From NCBI RefSeq assembly GCF_900176345.1, contig NZ_FWXU01000011.1, forward strand, positions 62,001 to 126,000: 64,000 nt of DNA. The letters are read 5' to 3'. The translations under genes were made by a program, and so were the position numbers. Below the pieces are notes generated by a model that was given only the letters and a program-made list of their open reading frames with translations, was not told the DNA's origin and did no database searches. This document shows positions 51,894 to 60,785 of the stretch, piece by piece. This DNA comes from Rhizobium sp. RU36D. GTDB lineage: Bacteria; Pseudomonadota; Alphaproteobacteria; Rhizobiales; Rhizobiaceae. Numbering within the stretch: the stretch's first letter is position 1; each line of letters begins with the position of its first letter.

Positions 51894-53321
51894 TCACACC
51901 CGATGGCCGGAGACTTCTGCGCCCGCATCCGGTGGTAGAACCAGAAAGCGCAAGGCCGATGCCAGTCCAACGACGGCGACCGCGACGAAGGCGGCCCGGA
52001 TATCGGCAAGCGAGACAGCTGGCTCATCAATACCGCCCGCCTGGAGGAAGGCCGACAGCCGGATGACCAACACCGATAGCGCGACACCCAGCAGCATGGA
52101 GAGCTGTTGCAGCATGGCTGCTATGGTGGTCGCGGCGCCACGCTGCTCCGGCGAGACATCGGCAAAGGCGATGGTCGACAGCGACGTGAATTGCATGGAC
52201 CGGGTGAGGCCCGCAAAAAGCAGCAGCGGCGCGAGGAGCCCATAGGCCGTGTCAGGCTCAACAAGGGCGAAGGCCGCGACGCTGCCCGCCGCCAGCATCC
52301 CGTTCGTCACCAGCAAGCGCCGGAAACCGAGTATGCGCAGCAGCGGGGTGGTCACGCTCTTCATCATCAGATTGCCCAGGAAGTAGACAAGGATGAGATG
52401 CCCGGTCTGCAGCGCGTCGAAGCCGAAACCGACCTGGAACAGCAAGGGCAGGAGAAAGGGTGTCGCATTGATCGCCAGGCGTCCAGCAGTCCCCGACGTC
52501 AGGGTCGCCAGCGCAAAGGTCGGCACCGAAAGGACGGAGAGATCCATAAGCGGATGGGCGGTTGCCTTGAGATGGCGGATAGCGAGCAGACCCGAGACCG
52601 CACCTGCCACCACCAGCGCCAGCGCCCAGGCGCCGCCATGCGGTCCGCTGAAGAGCTCGAGGCCGCTGAGAAACAGGGCAAGCGCGGCGGATGTCAGCAC
52701 AAAGCCCCAGGTGTCGAAGCTGCGCGGTGCTGTAGGTCGGTCTTGCGGCACGCATTTCATCACCAGGACAAGCCCGAGAAGGCCGAGCGGCACATTGATC
52801 AGGAAATTCCATTCCCAGCCGATTGCCGTCGTCACCCAGCCGCCGATCACGGGGCCGAGAACAGGTGCGATCAGCGCGGGCCATGTGATCAACGCAATCG
52901 CCCGCACCAGCTCGGATTTCGGTGTCGCCTGCAAAACGATCTGGCGGCCGACGGGCGTCATCATGGCACCTGAAGCGCCCTGGAGGATCCGTGCAGCCAG
53001 GAACATCGGAAAGCTGGTGGCGAGCGCGCACGCGACGGAAGCGACGGTGAACAGGCCGATCGCTGTTGCGAAGACGGTACGGGCTCCGAACCTGTCGGCA
53101 AGCCAACCGGCGGGAGGAATGCAGATGGCCATCGCCAGCATGTAGACGGTGAAGCCGAGATTCATGCTGACGACATCGGTCGCGAAGCTCGAGGCCATCG
53201 CCGGAAGAGACGTGCTGATGATGGTGCCGTCGAGCAACTGCATGAAGAAGGCGATGGCAACGACCGCCGGCACCAGTCTCGCGCTGGACCAGCGGGTGGA
53301 GGGAAACGCGACAGGCATCAT
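51894..53321 (-). CDS. DHA2-family MFS drug/efflux transporter
   Basis: 475-residue antiporter of the EmrB/QacA class with about 14 hydrophobic segments. Motif A is GWLADRFGARTVFA and motif C is LIAPVLGPVIGGWVTTAIGW; FFMQLLDGTIISTSLPAMAS is the DHA2 motif D1 region. These pumps exchange drugs or other small molecules for protons. It is separated from the sulfonate-binding-protein gene by a strong terminator, so it is probably transcribed on its own. It is convergent with the TRAP operon. Substrate is unknown; no regulator is adjacent. Confidence 0.9.
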   Translation of the reverse strand: MMPVAFPSTRWSSARLVPAVVAIAFFMQLLDGTIISTSLPAMASSFATDVVSMNLGFTVYMLAMAICIPPAGWLADRFGARTVFATAIGLFTVASVACALATSFPMFLAARILQGASGAMMTPVGRQIVLQATPKSELVRAIALITWPALIAPVLGPVIGGWVTTAIGWEWNFLINVPLGLLGLVLVMKCVPQDRPTAPRSFDTWGFVLTSAALALFLSGLELFSGPHGGAWALALVVAGAVSGLLAIRHLKATAHPLMDLSVLSVPTFALATLTSGTAGRLAINATPFLLPLLFQVGFGFDALQTGHLILVYFLGNLMMKSVTTPLLRILGFRRLLVTNGMLAAGSVAAFALVEPDTAYGLLAPLLLFAGLTRSMQFTSLSTIAFADVSPEQRGAATTIAAMLQQLSMLLGVALSVLVIRLSAFLQAGGIDEPAVSLADIRAAFVAVAVVGLASALRFLVLPPDAGAEVSGHRV

Positions 53322-53340
53322 TGAGACCAGTATGTCAGGT

Positions 53341-53383
53341 AAAAAACGAAGGGAGGAGATGCCGCAGTGGCTGCGACATCTCC
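53341..53383 (-). terminator. Rho-independent terminator of the sulfonate-ABC operon
   Basis: On the minus strand GGAGATGTCGCAG (53383-53371) pairs with CTGCGGCATCTCC (53367-53355) with one G-U pair, around CCA, followed after CTCCCTTCG by TTTTTT (53346-53341). Strong terminator 19 bp past the ssuA-like stop, before the MFS gene. Confidence 0.85.
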
Positions 53384-53401
53384 CCAGACATCAAGACCCG
53401 A

Positions 53402-54436
53402 TCAGTTGCTGGCCGCAAGCGATTTCACAGCGGCATCGTAGAAGTTGCGATCGACCCACTGGGTGTAATCGACCTTCCCCTTCAACAATCCGGCTTCGGC
53501 CATGAAGCTTTCCTCGCCTTTGAGCGACGCAATGGCTTCCTCGGTGATCTGAGGGTCCTGCCAGAACTTGCCGTCCGGATAGGTAGAGCGAACAGCCGCC
53601 TCGCTGTTGCCGGTCTCCGAGACGAAGATCTTGATGGTCTCTTCCGGATTTGCGTCCGCCCAGCGCGCAGCCTTGATGTCGGCAGCCAAGACGCGTGTCA
53701 CGATATCCGGATACTTGCGGGCGAATTCGCCATTGACGCTGATCAGGTGCGGCACGGCCCATTCCGGCTTGCCGTCGACACCACCATCGAAGATCAGTTT
53801 GGCCTGGCCGGACTCGATCAGCTTCTGCACAGGGCCGGTGCTTTCGACAATCGCATCGACATCGCCGCGCGTCAGCGCCGGGCCGGAGTTTTCGATGCCG
53901 AGATTGACGCTTTCGATATCGGACAGCGATAGGCCGACGGTCTTCAGCGCCTTGGCGAAGGTCGAATGGCGGACCGTGCCGGAGAGATAGGCCACCTTCT
54001 TGCCCTTGAGGTCGGCGATCGTCTTGATCGGCGAGTCCGGCTTGACGACGATTTGCGTCTCGTTGGTGCGCACCCAGCTCGAAAGGCCGATGAGCTTGAC
54101 GTCGGCCCCGGTCGCCGCCAGCCGCAGTGACGGGTTGTTGCCGATATAGGTAAATTCGATGGCGCCGGAGCCGAGCGCCACCGAAGCTGCCGACCCGCCG
54201 TCGAACGTGGTGAGCTCGAGCTTGATGCCGTCCTTGGCAAGCTCCTCCTGCAGGACCTTGCGATGGCGCTCGAGGATGAACTTGAGGTGGCCGGGAGCCG
54301 TGGAGCCGATGCGGATCACCTCCGGCTTGGCGTCGTCGGCCATGGCGGGCGCGGCGCCGGAGACGGTTGCGAGAGCAAAAGCGAGAGCCCATTTCGCCAG
54401 ATGGCGACGCGTGAGGGCATAAGTTTTAGCAGGCAT
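53402..54436 (-). CDS. Aliphatic-sulfonate-type ABC substrate-binding protein (SsuA-like)
   Basis: 344-residue periplasmic binding protein. The signal sequence has a twin-arginine-like stretch RRHLAKWALAFALATVSGAA and is cut near AMA-DDAKP. The SsuA body includes GSAASVALGSGAIEFTYIGN, the ligand loop NNPSLRLAATG, and TNETQIVVKPDSPIKTIADL. The ATG at 54436 is chosen; upstream in-frame sequence is not protein-like. Although last in the operon, the gene completes an ABC transporter with the permease and ATPase. Its ligand is likely a sulfonate or related anion, but nitrate/taurine-type members share the fold. Confidence 0.9.
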   Translation of the reverse strand: MPAKTYALTRRHLAKWALAFALATVSGAAPAMADDAKPEVIRIGSTAPGHLKFILERHRKVLQEELAKDGIKLELTTFDGGSAASVALGSGAIEFTYIGNNPSLRLAATGADVKLIGLSSWVRTNETQIVVKPDSPIKTIADLKGKKVAYLSGTVRHSTFAKALKTVGLSLSDIESVNLGIENSGPALTRGDVDAIVESTGPVQKLIESGQAKLIFDGGVDGKPEWAVPHLISVNGEFARKYPDIVTRVLAADIKAARWADANPEETIKIFVSETGNSEAAVRSTYPDGKFWQDPQITEEAIASLKGEESFMAEAGLLKGKVDYTQWVDRNFYDAAVKSLAASN

Positions 54437-54548
54437 GGTCACGATCCTTTTAGTTGACCAGGGGAACCCGGTCCGGGAACCGATGGTCCCGGTGGCATTG
54501 CGATGGAATTGGACACTGGACTTTGAACTTGCGCCGTTGGACCGGCGA

Positions 54549-55412
54549 TCAATTGGGTCCGCTTTCGCCATTGGCACGCCAGCGGGTGGCCCGTCGTTCT
54601 CCGGCGACCAGGCCGTAGTTCAGCAGCAGCCCGATGATTGTCAGCGTCAGGATGCCGGCATACATCCGGTCGGTCTCCAGCATCAGCGAGGAGTGCTGGA
54701 TGAGAAAGCCGATGCCCGACTGGGCTGCCAGCATCTCTGCCGCGATAACCGAAAACAGCGAACTCTTGACCCCGAGCCGCGCACCGGCGACGATCGCAGG
54801 AATGGCCGAGGGCAGGATGACCTTCGTGAACAGATCGCGATCAGACGTTCCCATCGAGCGTGCGGCCTTGATCAATAGCGGATCGACCGACTTCACGCCG
54901 ACGATGGTGTTGATCAGCAGAAAGAATACCGCAGCATAGAAGGTGATGGCGATCTTGGATGCTTCCCCGATCCCAAGGATCAGGATGAAGACCGGCAGGA
55001 GCGCAAACTGCGAGGTGTTGCGCAGGGTCTGGACCAGGAAGTCGCTTGCCCGTTCAAAAACGCTGTAGCGTCCCATCACCAGACCAAGCGGAATGGCGAC
55101 GATCACCGCCAGCCCGAAGCCGATAGCCGCCCGCTGCATGCTGATGCCGATATGTTGTGCCAGCAGGCCGGTCTGCGCCATGTCCCAAAGAGAAGAGAGG
55201 ACGGCGCTCAGCGGCGGGAAGAACAGGGCATTGATCCAGCCGAGCCTTGGCGCGACCTCCCACAGGAGGCAGAAGGCCAGAAGCGCTGGCAGGCCAATTG
55301 CGAGCGTTTTCAGCCCGTCCTGCAAGGCGAGGCCGTCAATGCGGCTGGCGAGGCGATGACGCCAGTCGCCAAAAGATCTGTCGATGGAATTTCGGTCGGC
55401 TACGGTGGCCAT
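54549..55412 (-). CDS. Sulfonate/taurine-type ABC transporter permease (SsuC-like)
   Basis: 287-residue permease with six hydrophobic segments. The EAA-type loop with the class-typical AARSMGTSDRDLFTKVILPS, and ARLGVKSSLFSVIAAEMLAA after it, identify the SsuC/TauC group. The ATG at 55412 follows GGAGG by 7 bases; an ATG at 55418 overlaps that site. It lies 11 bp after the ATPase gene and 112 bp before the binding-protein gene; that gap contains an imperfect GC-rich hairpin, which may separate expression levels. Confidence 0.9.
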   Translation of the reverse strand: MATVADRNSIDRSFGDWRHRLASRIDGLALQDGLKTLAIGLPALLAFCLLWEVAPRLGWINALFFPPLSAVLSSLWDMAQTGLLAQHIGISMQRAAIGFGLAVIVAIPLGLVMGRYSVFERASDFLVQTLRNTSQFALLPVFILILGIGEASKIAITFYAAVFFLLINTIVGVKSVDPLLIKAARSMGTSDRDLFTKVILPSAIPAIVAGARLGVKSSLFSVIAAEMLAAQSGIGFLIQHSSLMLETDRMYAGILTLTIIGLLLNYGLVAGERRATRWRANGESGPN

Positions 55413-55423
55413 GGTCATCCTCC

Positions 55424-56263
55424 TCACATTGCATAGCCTGAGGCCAGCGCCCAATCGCGCTGCGCCTTGCGGACCTCGTCGCGAAGGCTTTCCCAGACCT
55501 GGGTACGATAGGTGTTGAAGGCCTGGCCGTTGCGGAGCTCGATATCCCGCGGCCGGCCGAGGTCGATGTCAATGATCTGCTTCACGCTCGCGGGTCTGGC
55601 GGTCATCACCACGACACGGTCGGCAAGGAAGATCGCTTCGTCGATCGAATGGGTAACGAAGACGACGGTTGTCTTGATCTGCGCCCAGATCCGCAGGAGC
55701 TCGGTCTGCAGGATGTCGCGGGTCTGCGCATCCAGCGCGGCGAAGGGCTCGTCCATCAACAGGACTTCCGGATCCGTCGAGAGTGCCCGGGCGATTGCCA
55801 CGCGCTGCTGCATGCCGCCTGACAGCTGGGAGGGAAAGCGATCCTCAAACCCGCTCAGACCGAAGAGATGGAGGAAATACTGCGCCTTTTCCCGACGCTC
55901 CGCTTTCGGGGTTCCCCGCACCTCCAGCGCGTATTCGACGTTTTGCAGCGCCGTGCGCCAGGGAAAAAGCGCATATTGCTGGAAGACATAGGCCGTCTTG
56001 GGATGGGGGCGGCGCACGACACCGCCATCGATCATGGCTTCGCCGCTCGACGCTTCGGTCAATCCCGCGATGATGTCGAGCAGGACCGACTTGCCGCTGC
56101 CGGAGGGACCGACAAGCGTGATGAATTCACCGCTTCGGACGGTCAGATCGACACCGTCGAGGACCGGAATGCGCACGCTCTTCTGGCCGTCGACGACCAC
56201 CGTCTGGCCTGGCTTCAGGGCGAAGGCCTTATGGACATTGTTGATGACGATGCGATCCATCAT
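55424..56263 (-). CDS. Sulfonate/taurine-type ABC transporter ATPase (SsuB-like)
   Basis: 279-residue ATPase. Walker A is GPSGSGKS (residues 52-59), the Q-loop is VFQQYALFPWRT, the signature is LSGGMQQR, and Walker B is VLLMDEPFAALD followed by THSIDEAIFLADRV. The PFAALD and HSIDEAIFLADR patterns are typical for nitrate/sulfonate/taurine importers. It sits between the ferredoxin gene (18 bp upstream) and the permease gene. Confidence 0.92.
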   Translation of the reverse strand: MMDRIVINNVHKAFALKPGQTVVVDGQKSVRIPVLDGVDLTVRSGEFITLVGPSGSGKSVLLDIIAGLTEASSGEAMIDGGVVRRPHPKTAYVFQQYALFPWRTALQNVEYALEVRGTPKAERREKAQYFLHLFGLSGFEDRFPSQLSGGMQQRVAIARALSTDPEVLLMDEPFAALDAQTRDILQTELLRIWAQIKTTVVFVTHSIDEAIFLADRVVVMTARPASVKQIIDIDLGRPRDIELRNGQAFNTYRTQVWESLRDEVRKAQRDWALASGYAM

Positions 56264-56281
56264 GTTTCTCCTGGTGGCGCG

Positions 56282-56611
56282 TCAAACCTGAGCGACACGA
56301 ATGAATTGGGTGGGATCCCGGTCGGTGCCGGCCGCTTGGCCGCGGCTCCAGCCGAGAGCCCGGGCATAGCTTCCGAACAGGTTTCGCTCGATAACCTCGG
56401 CTTCGGTGATTGCAGTCGGCCCATGGGCCTGCTCAGCGACGTAAAGCGCGTCTGTGGGACAATAGATTTCGCAGAGGAAACATGTCTGGCAATCGTCCTG
56501 CCGGGCAATCACAGGCAGGCCGGTGGCGTCGCGATCGAAAACGAAGGCAGGGCAGACCCGCTCACAGATGTCGCAGCGGATGCAGCGGTCCTCGGAAACA
56601 ACTTCGATCAT
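56282..56611 (-). CDS. Two-cluster [4Fe-4S] ferredoxin
   Basis: 109-residue bacterial ferredoxin. Cluster ligands are in C10-x2-C13-x2-C16-x3-C20-P and C41-x2-C44-x2-C47-x3-C51-P, giving two [4Fe-4S] centres, with a 55-residue C-terminal tail (about residues 55-109) that could contact a partner. The arrangement resembles the AprB subunit of adenylylsulfate reductases. Its start overlaps the stop of the flavoprotein gene (ATGA), so the two are made together and probably form one electron-transfer complex. Confidence 0.9.
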   Translation of the reverse strand: MIEVVSEDRCIRCDICERVCPAFVFDRDATGLPVIARQDDCQTCFLCEIYCPTDALYVAEQAHGPTAITEAEVIERNLFGSYARALGWSRGQAAGTDRDPTQFIRVAQV

Positions 56612-58242
56612 GCGCTGTGTCCTCCCTGGGTGGCTTCGGTCCCGAGCTCTTCGCGATCCGTCGTCACCTCATCAAGACCACCGACGGAGATCCTGTAGGC
56701 CTGCGCCGGATCCTCCTGTGCGTGGTCGCGGCGCCGATGCACCCCACGGCTTTCGGTACGCAGCAGCGCGGCTGCGACTGTCCAGCGCGCGGATGCGGTG
56801 ACCGAGGCAACCTCCCGCGCCTTGAGCCGGTCAAGGCCGACCGGTGCGAGATCCGATGTGAGTGTTTCCCAGGCGCCATCAAGCGTGTCGCGGCTTTCCA
56901 GAAGGCCCGCTTCCGTGCGCCAGTAATTGCGCGACAGCGGCACGATCTGGCGCCGCACGGTCTCGACGATCCCGCCCAGGTCAACCGGCCTGCCGGTTTC
57001 CCTCGCCCGCAGTCCCGTCGTGCCGAGGCCACGGAGGTGTTGCGGGATGCGCTCCCGCTGACGGATGGCATGGCGCGCCGCGCCCTGGCCGGACCACCAG
57101 CCGCTGGCGATCGCCCAGGATGCATTGATCGCGCCGCCGCCGGAAATGCCGCCAGTCACGTTTTCCCGGCTTGCCGCATCGCCTGCCGCAAACAGGCCGG
57201 GGACACCCGTGCCGCATTCCGACGAGACAATTCGGATGCCCCCAGTCCCACGCACCGTGCCTTCGAACTTGAGTTCGACACGGAAGAGGTCGCGGAATGG
57301 GTTTATGCCCATCCGGTCATAGGGCATGAAACAGTTGGGCTGCCCCCGGCGCAGCCAGTCCTGCATGGCAGGTTCCGCCAAATCAAGGCGCGCATAGACT
57401 GGTCCATCGATCAAGGCGCGGGCAACAAGACGCTCGCCCGGCCCGATGCCATTGCTCGCCGGCATGCCGTCGGTATCAAGCAGCGGCTCGCCGTTCTCAA
57501 GGTAGAAGGTGGCCCAGCGAAACGGCAATCCCTTGTTGAGAGAAGATCCGTAGGGAGCAAGCGTATACTTGCCGGTAAACTCCATCCCCGACAGGGAGGC
57601 GCCGGCCTCGACTGCAAAGAGATAGCCATCGCCCGTCAGGCCCGTGCCTCCGAGAATTCGCTCGAAGAAGGCGCAGCCACCGGTGGCCAGCACCACCGCG
57701 CCGGCGCGGATCTCAAAATTGGCACCCGACCGGCGCGACAGGCCTGCAGCCCCGAACACCTGTCGCTCATCGCCCAGAAGCTCCAGCACCGGGTGATGGT
57801 CAAGGATCTTGACGCCCGCAGCCTGGACCCGCTTGCGCATGAAACGCATGTAGTCGGGCCCCCGGAGATTGGCGACATACAGATTGCCGCTCTCGTCATG
57901 AGGAAAGGGATAGCCCCATTCCACCAGCTTCTGAAGGTTCTCATAGGAACGATCCGCACACCGCATCATCCAGCGCTTGTCGGCCAGACCGGCCGTGCGC
58001 TTGAAGCGATGCTCTACAGCGGTTGTCCGTCCTTCTCCTGGCGGCACGTACCAGGTTCCCGTGTTGGAGGGAGCCGTGGCCCCGCTCGTACCGAAGAAGC
58101 CTTTGTCGGCCAGGATAACCTTGGCGCCGTTTTCTGCCGCGGACAGGGCTGCCCAGGCTGCGGCAGGCCCGCCGCCGACGATGAGCACATCGGTCGTCAG
58201 CAACACGTCCGAAGCCGCAGCGATTTTATGGTCGTATGCCAT
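56608..58242 (-). CDS. FAD-dependent oxidoreductase, AprA / fumarate-reductase-like
   Basis: 544-residue flavoprotein. The FAD-binding motif is DVLIVGGGPAAAWAALSAAE (about residues 18-37), followed by KGFFGTSGATAPSNTGTWYV. The second FAD stretch is GAVVLATGGCAFFERILGGT with GDGYLFAVEAGASL, and the C-terminal part has GLFAAGDAASRENVTGGISG. This is the layout of succinate dehydrogenase/fumarate reductase and adenylylsulfate reductase A subunits. Being coupled to a two-cluster ferredoxin and a sulfonate ABC transporter, it more likely acts on a sulfur compound than on fumarate. The reaction cannot be read from sequence. Confidence 0.85.
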   Translation of the reverse strand: MAYDHKIAAASDVLLTTDVLIVGGGPAAAWAALSAAENGAKVILADKGFFGTSGATAPSNTGTWYVPPGEGRTTAVEHRFKRTAGLADKRWMMRCADRSYENLQKLVEWGYPFPHDESGNLYVANLRGPDYMRFMRKRVQAAGVKILDHHPVLELLGDERQVFGAAGLSRRSGANFEIRAGAVVLATGGCAFFERILGGTGLTGDGYLFAVEAGASLSGMEFTGKYTLAPYGSSLNKGLPFRWATFYLENGEPLLDTDGMPASNGIGPGERLVARALIDGPVYARLDLAEPAMQDWLRRGQPNCFMPYDRMGINPFRDLFRVELKFEGTVRGTGGIRIVSSECGTGVPGLFAAGDAASRENVTGGISGGGAINASWAIASGWWSGQGAARHAIRQRERIPQHLRGLGTTGLRARETGRPVDLGGIVETVRRQIVPLSRNYWRTEAGLLESRDTLDGAWETLTSDLAPVGLDRLKAREVASVTASARWTVAAALLRTESRGVHRRRDHAQEDPAQAYRISVGGLDEVTTDREELGTEATQGGHSA

Positions 58243-58306
58243 CCAGGAGTCCTCGACCTAGCGCGGGGAGTGCGTGATCATTGGGTGCGGGCCCGAATCG
58301 ATGCGG

Positions 58307-58894
58307 TCAGGCTGCAGTCGAAAACGAGGAAGGCTCGTTGCCCGGCGTCCACTTGATGTTGCATCCGATGGACGGCGTCTGCTGGAAGTCCAGCGCTGCA
58401 CCGGCAAGGACGAGGTCTGCGGCACGGCGCAGGTCGGCGCCCGTAACGGGCTTGCCATTGCCGGGCCGCGCGTCGTCGAACTGGCCGTGATAGGCAAGAC
58501 GGCGATCCTGATCGTAGAGAAACAGATCCGGCGTGCAGGCGGCACCGAAAGCCTTGGCCACGTCCTGGGACGCATCCTTCAGATAAGGGAAGATATAGCC
58601 CTGCTCGCTGACTTCCTGGGCGATCCGCTCTACGCTTTCCTCCGGATGGGCCGCGTCGTCGTTCGAATTGATGGCAATCACAGCCAAGCCGCGGTCGGCA
58701 TAGTCCCGGGCGAACTGAGCCAACTGCTCGCGGATCAGGACAACGAAGGGGCAGCGATTGGAGATGAAGGCAATGAGGACGGCATGGCTGTCAGCCACGT
58801 CCGCCAGCGCAAACTGGGCGCCGCTTGCGTCGGGCAAGCGGAAGTCCGGTGCTAGTGTGCCGAGCTCTACGTCATTGGATGGTGTCTTGGGCAT
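58307..58894 (-). CDS. Peroxiredoxin/thioredoxin-like protein
   Basis: 195-residue thioredoxin-fold protein of the AhpC/TSA style. It opens LGTLAPDFRLPDASGAQFAL, has the peroxidatic-type Cys48 in FISNRCPFVVLIREQ and a possible resolving Cys120 in AFGAACTPDLFLYDQ. The length and C-terminal helix match thioredoxin-family proteins often annotated as thiol-disulfide or alkyl-hydroperoxide reductases. It is the first gene of the minus-strand unit, 64 bp before the flavoprotein gene. A sulfur-promoter-like motif is about 40 bp upstream. Confidence 0.84.
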   Translation of the reverse strand: MPKTPSNDVELGTLAPDFRLPDASGAQFALADVADSHAVLIAFISNRCPFVVLIREQLAQFARDYADRGLAVIAINSNDDAAHPEESVERIAQEVSEQGYIFPYLKDASQDVAKAFGAACTPDLFLYDQDRRLAYHGQFDDARPGNGKPVTGADLRRAADLVLAGAALDFQQTPSIGCNIKWTPGNEPSSFSTAA

Positions 58895-59217
58895 GGCGCT
58901 CTCCTTACGGCCGTGTTCATGTAATATATAAAAAACATAGATTTTACCTATTACACAGGCACCGTTTTGCCCGCTTCGGGAGAGCTTTAGAAAGGAATAC
59001 TAAATTCACTCCTATGACAACAATCGAATTCGATCTTTTCCAAATCTGCAATAATTGCCGGACGTGCGGGATCGAGCCATTTTTGGCAGAGGGCGCGCGG
59101 AAGACAGGCTCGGCCACGGGCTTCTAGCAAAAAGCGGCCTGCCGGACGTATAGGGCTCAATGGCGCGCCGGGTTGATGATCCGCAAGCGAAGCCATGGCG
59201 TATCAAGCTCGGTCACA
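58895..59217. other. 323-bp divergent promoter region
   Basis: This gap separates the peroxiredoxin-like operon (minus) and the photolyase-like operon (plus). Near the minus start it contains the inverted repeat TGTAATA-N22-TATTACA (58920-58955), with ATAGATTTTA (58937-58946) inside it, which also occurs in the arsR/sulfonate promoter. I see no convincing ORF. No strong sigma-70 boxes stand out on the plus side. Confidence 0.5.
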
Positions 59218-60441
59218 ATGCAGGATCGCGTCTTGGACACCGGTGCCAACCAAACACACACTCATATTTTGCCGCTGACGCGTCAGGCCGCGCTGGAACG
59301 TCTGCAGGATTTCTTGCCCAAGGCAGGGCCAGCCTATGCCCGCATGCGAAATTTCGACGGCGGGCCGAATGGCCATGGTCATGTGTCTCGTCTCTCCGCC
59401 GCCTTGCGGCGGCGGCTTATAAGCGAAGAGGAAGTGGTGGCGGCGGCGCTGGCGCAGCATGGGCCGATCCAGGCGGACAAGTTCATCAGCGAGGTATTCT
59501 GGCGGACCTACTGGAAAGGTTGGTTGGAGCAGAGGCCCTCTGTCTGGACGGGGTATCGGACCGCCGTCGACCGGGAACGGCAGCGACTTGCGACGGATCC
59601 ATTTCTGGCTGATCGCTATGAACAGGCAGTGAGTGGGCGCAGCGGGATAGACTGTTTCGATGCCTGGGTGGCAGAACTCGAGGCCACCGGCTACCTGCAC
59701 AACTGGGCTCGCATGCAATTCGCATCGATCTGGATCTTCACCCTGGGCCTGCCCTGGGAGCTCGGAGCGGCCTTCATGCTGGACCGGCTTATAGACGCGG
59801 ACCCAGCGTCCAATACCTTGTCGTGGCGCTGGGTCGCAGGCTTGCACACCGCGGGAAAGACCTATCTCGCTGACGCCGAGCGGATCAGGACGATGACCAA
59901 TGGGCGGTTCGCTCCGCGTGGTCTTGCGCGCAGCGCCCTTGTTCCCGCCGATAGCATAATTCTGCCCTCCCCTACGCTGCCCCGTCCGGCCACGTCCCCT
60001 GACTTGACCTTGCCTACCCTCCTGCTGCTGACGACCGAGGATCTCTCTCTGGAAACCGTGCAAGATCTGCAAAACCTTGCGGTCCGCGCGATTGCCATTC
60101 TGCCGGGCGACACGACAGCCGACGCTATAGCGCTCGACGACGCCCTCTCGCGTGCGAAACAGCTCTGGCCTGAAAGCCTCTTGCTCGGTGCCTTCACGCC
60201 GGACGCTCTTGCTGCGGCGCAGGCTGCGGGATGTCGCCAGGTCGTAACCGGCTTCATCCCAGTGGGCCCAACCGCGGATCGCCTGCCTCTGCTGCGCCAG
60301 GAGACAGAACAGTCCGGCCTTGTCTTTGCCGAACATCTGCGCGGCTGGGATAGCAGGGCACGGCCCTATTGCCGCAAAGGCTTCTTTGCCCTGAAGGAAA
60401 AGATACCGATGCTGCTCAAGAGCATGGACCACAAGACATGA
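59218..60441 (+). CDS. Photolyase/cryptochrome-like FAD-binding protein with unusual domain order
   Basis: 407-residue protein. Residues about 20-230 match the FAD-binding helical domain of photolyases and cryptochromes (FISEVFWRTYWKGWLEQRPS, NWARMQFASIWIFTLGLPWE, SNTLSWRWVAGLHTAGKTYL). The usual N-terminal alpha/beta antenna domain is missing there; instead residues 265-395 look like such an alpha/beta domain (LLLLTTEDLSLETVQDLQNL to KGFFALKEKIP), suggesting a swapped order. The start is uncertain: the ATG at 59218 is chosen, but one at 59176 is possible. It overlaps the next gene by ATGA. Light-driven repair or sensing is possible, not shown. Confidence 0.78.
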   Translation: MQDRVLDTGANQTHTHILPLTRQAALERLQDFLPKAGPAYARMRNFDGGPNGHGHVSRLSAALRRRLISEEEVVAAALAQHGPIQADKFISEVFWRTYWKGWLEQRPSVWTGYRTAVDRERQRLATDPFLADRYEQAVSGRSGIDCFDAWVAELEATGYLHNWARMQFASIWIFTLGLPWELGAAFMLDRLIDADPASNTLSWRWVAGLHTAGKTYLADAERIRTMTNGRFAPRGLARSALVPADSIILPSPTLPRPATSPDLTLPTLLLLTTEDLSLETVQDLQNLAVRAIAILPGDTTADAIALDDALSRAKQLWPESLLLGAFTPDALAAAQAAGCRQVVTGFIPVGPTADRLPLLRQETEQSGLVFAEHLRGWDSRARPYCRKGFFALKEKIPMLLKSMDHKT

Positions 60442-60785
60442 GCCAGAAGGTAACCGTGTGGTTTGACAGCAACTGCCCGCTCTGCCAGCGCGAGATTGCC
60501 GTGATGCGCAAGCTCGACCGACGTCACGCCATTCACTTCATCGATGCCTGCGACCCCATGACCTCCTGCCCTGTCGATCGTGCCGACCTGCTGTCACGCT
60601 TCCATGCGGAGGAAGATGGCAGGCTGCTATCGGGGGCGGCGGCCTTTGCCGCGATGTGGCGCGCCATTCCGCTGCTGCGTCCCCTTGGTCTCGTCGCCGG
60701 GTGGCCGCCTCTGACACCACTGTTCGAGCTGACCTACCGGGGGTTTCTGCGTCTGCGGCCACGGTTGCAGAGGCTTTTCCGGTGA
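60438..60785 (+). CDS. DCC-family (DUF393) thiol-disulfide oxidoreductase-like protein
   Basis: 115-residue protein of the DCC family. The family motif is WFDSNCPLCQREIAVMRK with the Cys13-x2-Cys16 pair, then the RHAIHFIDACD stretch. The last 40 residues are helical and proline-rich (PLLRPLGLVAGWPPLTPL). The DCC name comes from the D-x-x-C-x-x-C motif, read here as FDSNCPLC. The family is often annotated as thiol-disulfide oxidoreductase, though the activity is poorly characterised. It is translationally coupled to both neighbours (ATGA before, GTGA after). Confidence 0.86.
   Translation: MSQKVTVWFDSNCPLCQREIAVMRKLDRRHAIHFIDACDPMTSCPVDRADLLSRFHAEEDGRLLSGAAAFAAMWRAIPLLRPLGLVAGWPPLTPLFELTYRGFLRLRPRLQRLFR

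Noticed and set aside
56410-58356. 648-codon plus-strand open frame
   Set aside because: Antisense to the flavoprotein and ferredoxin genes, which carry FAD and cluster motifs.
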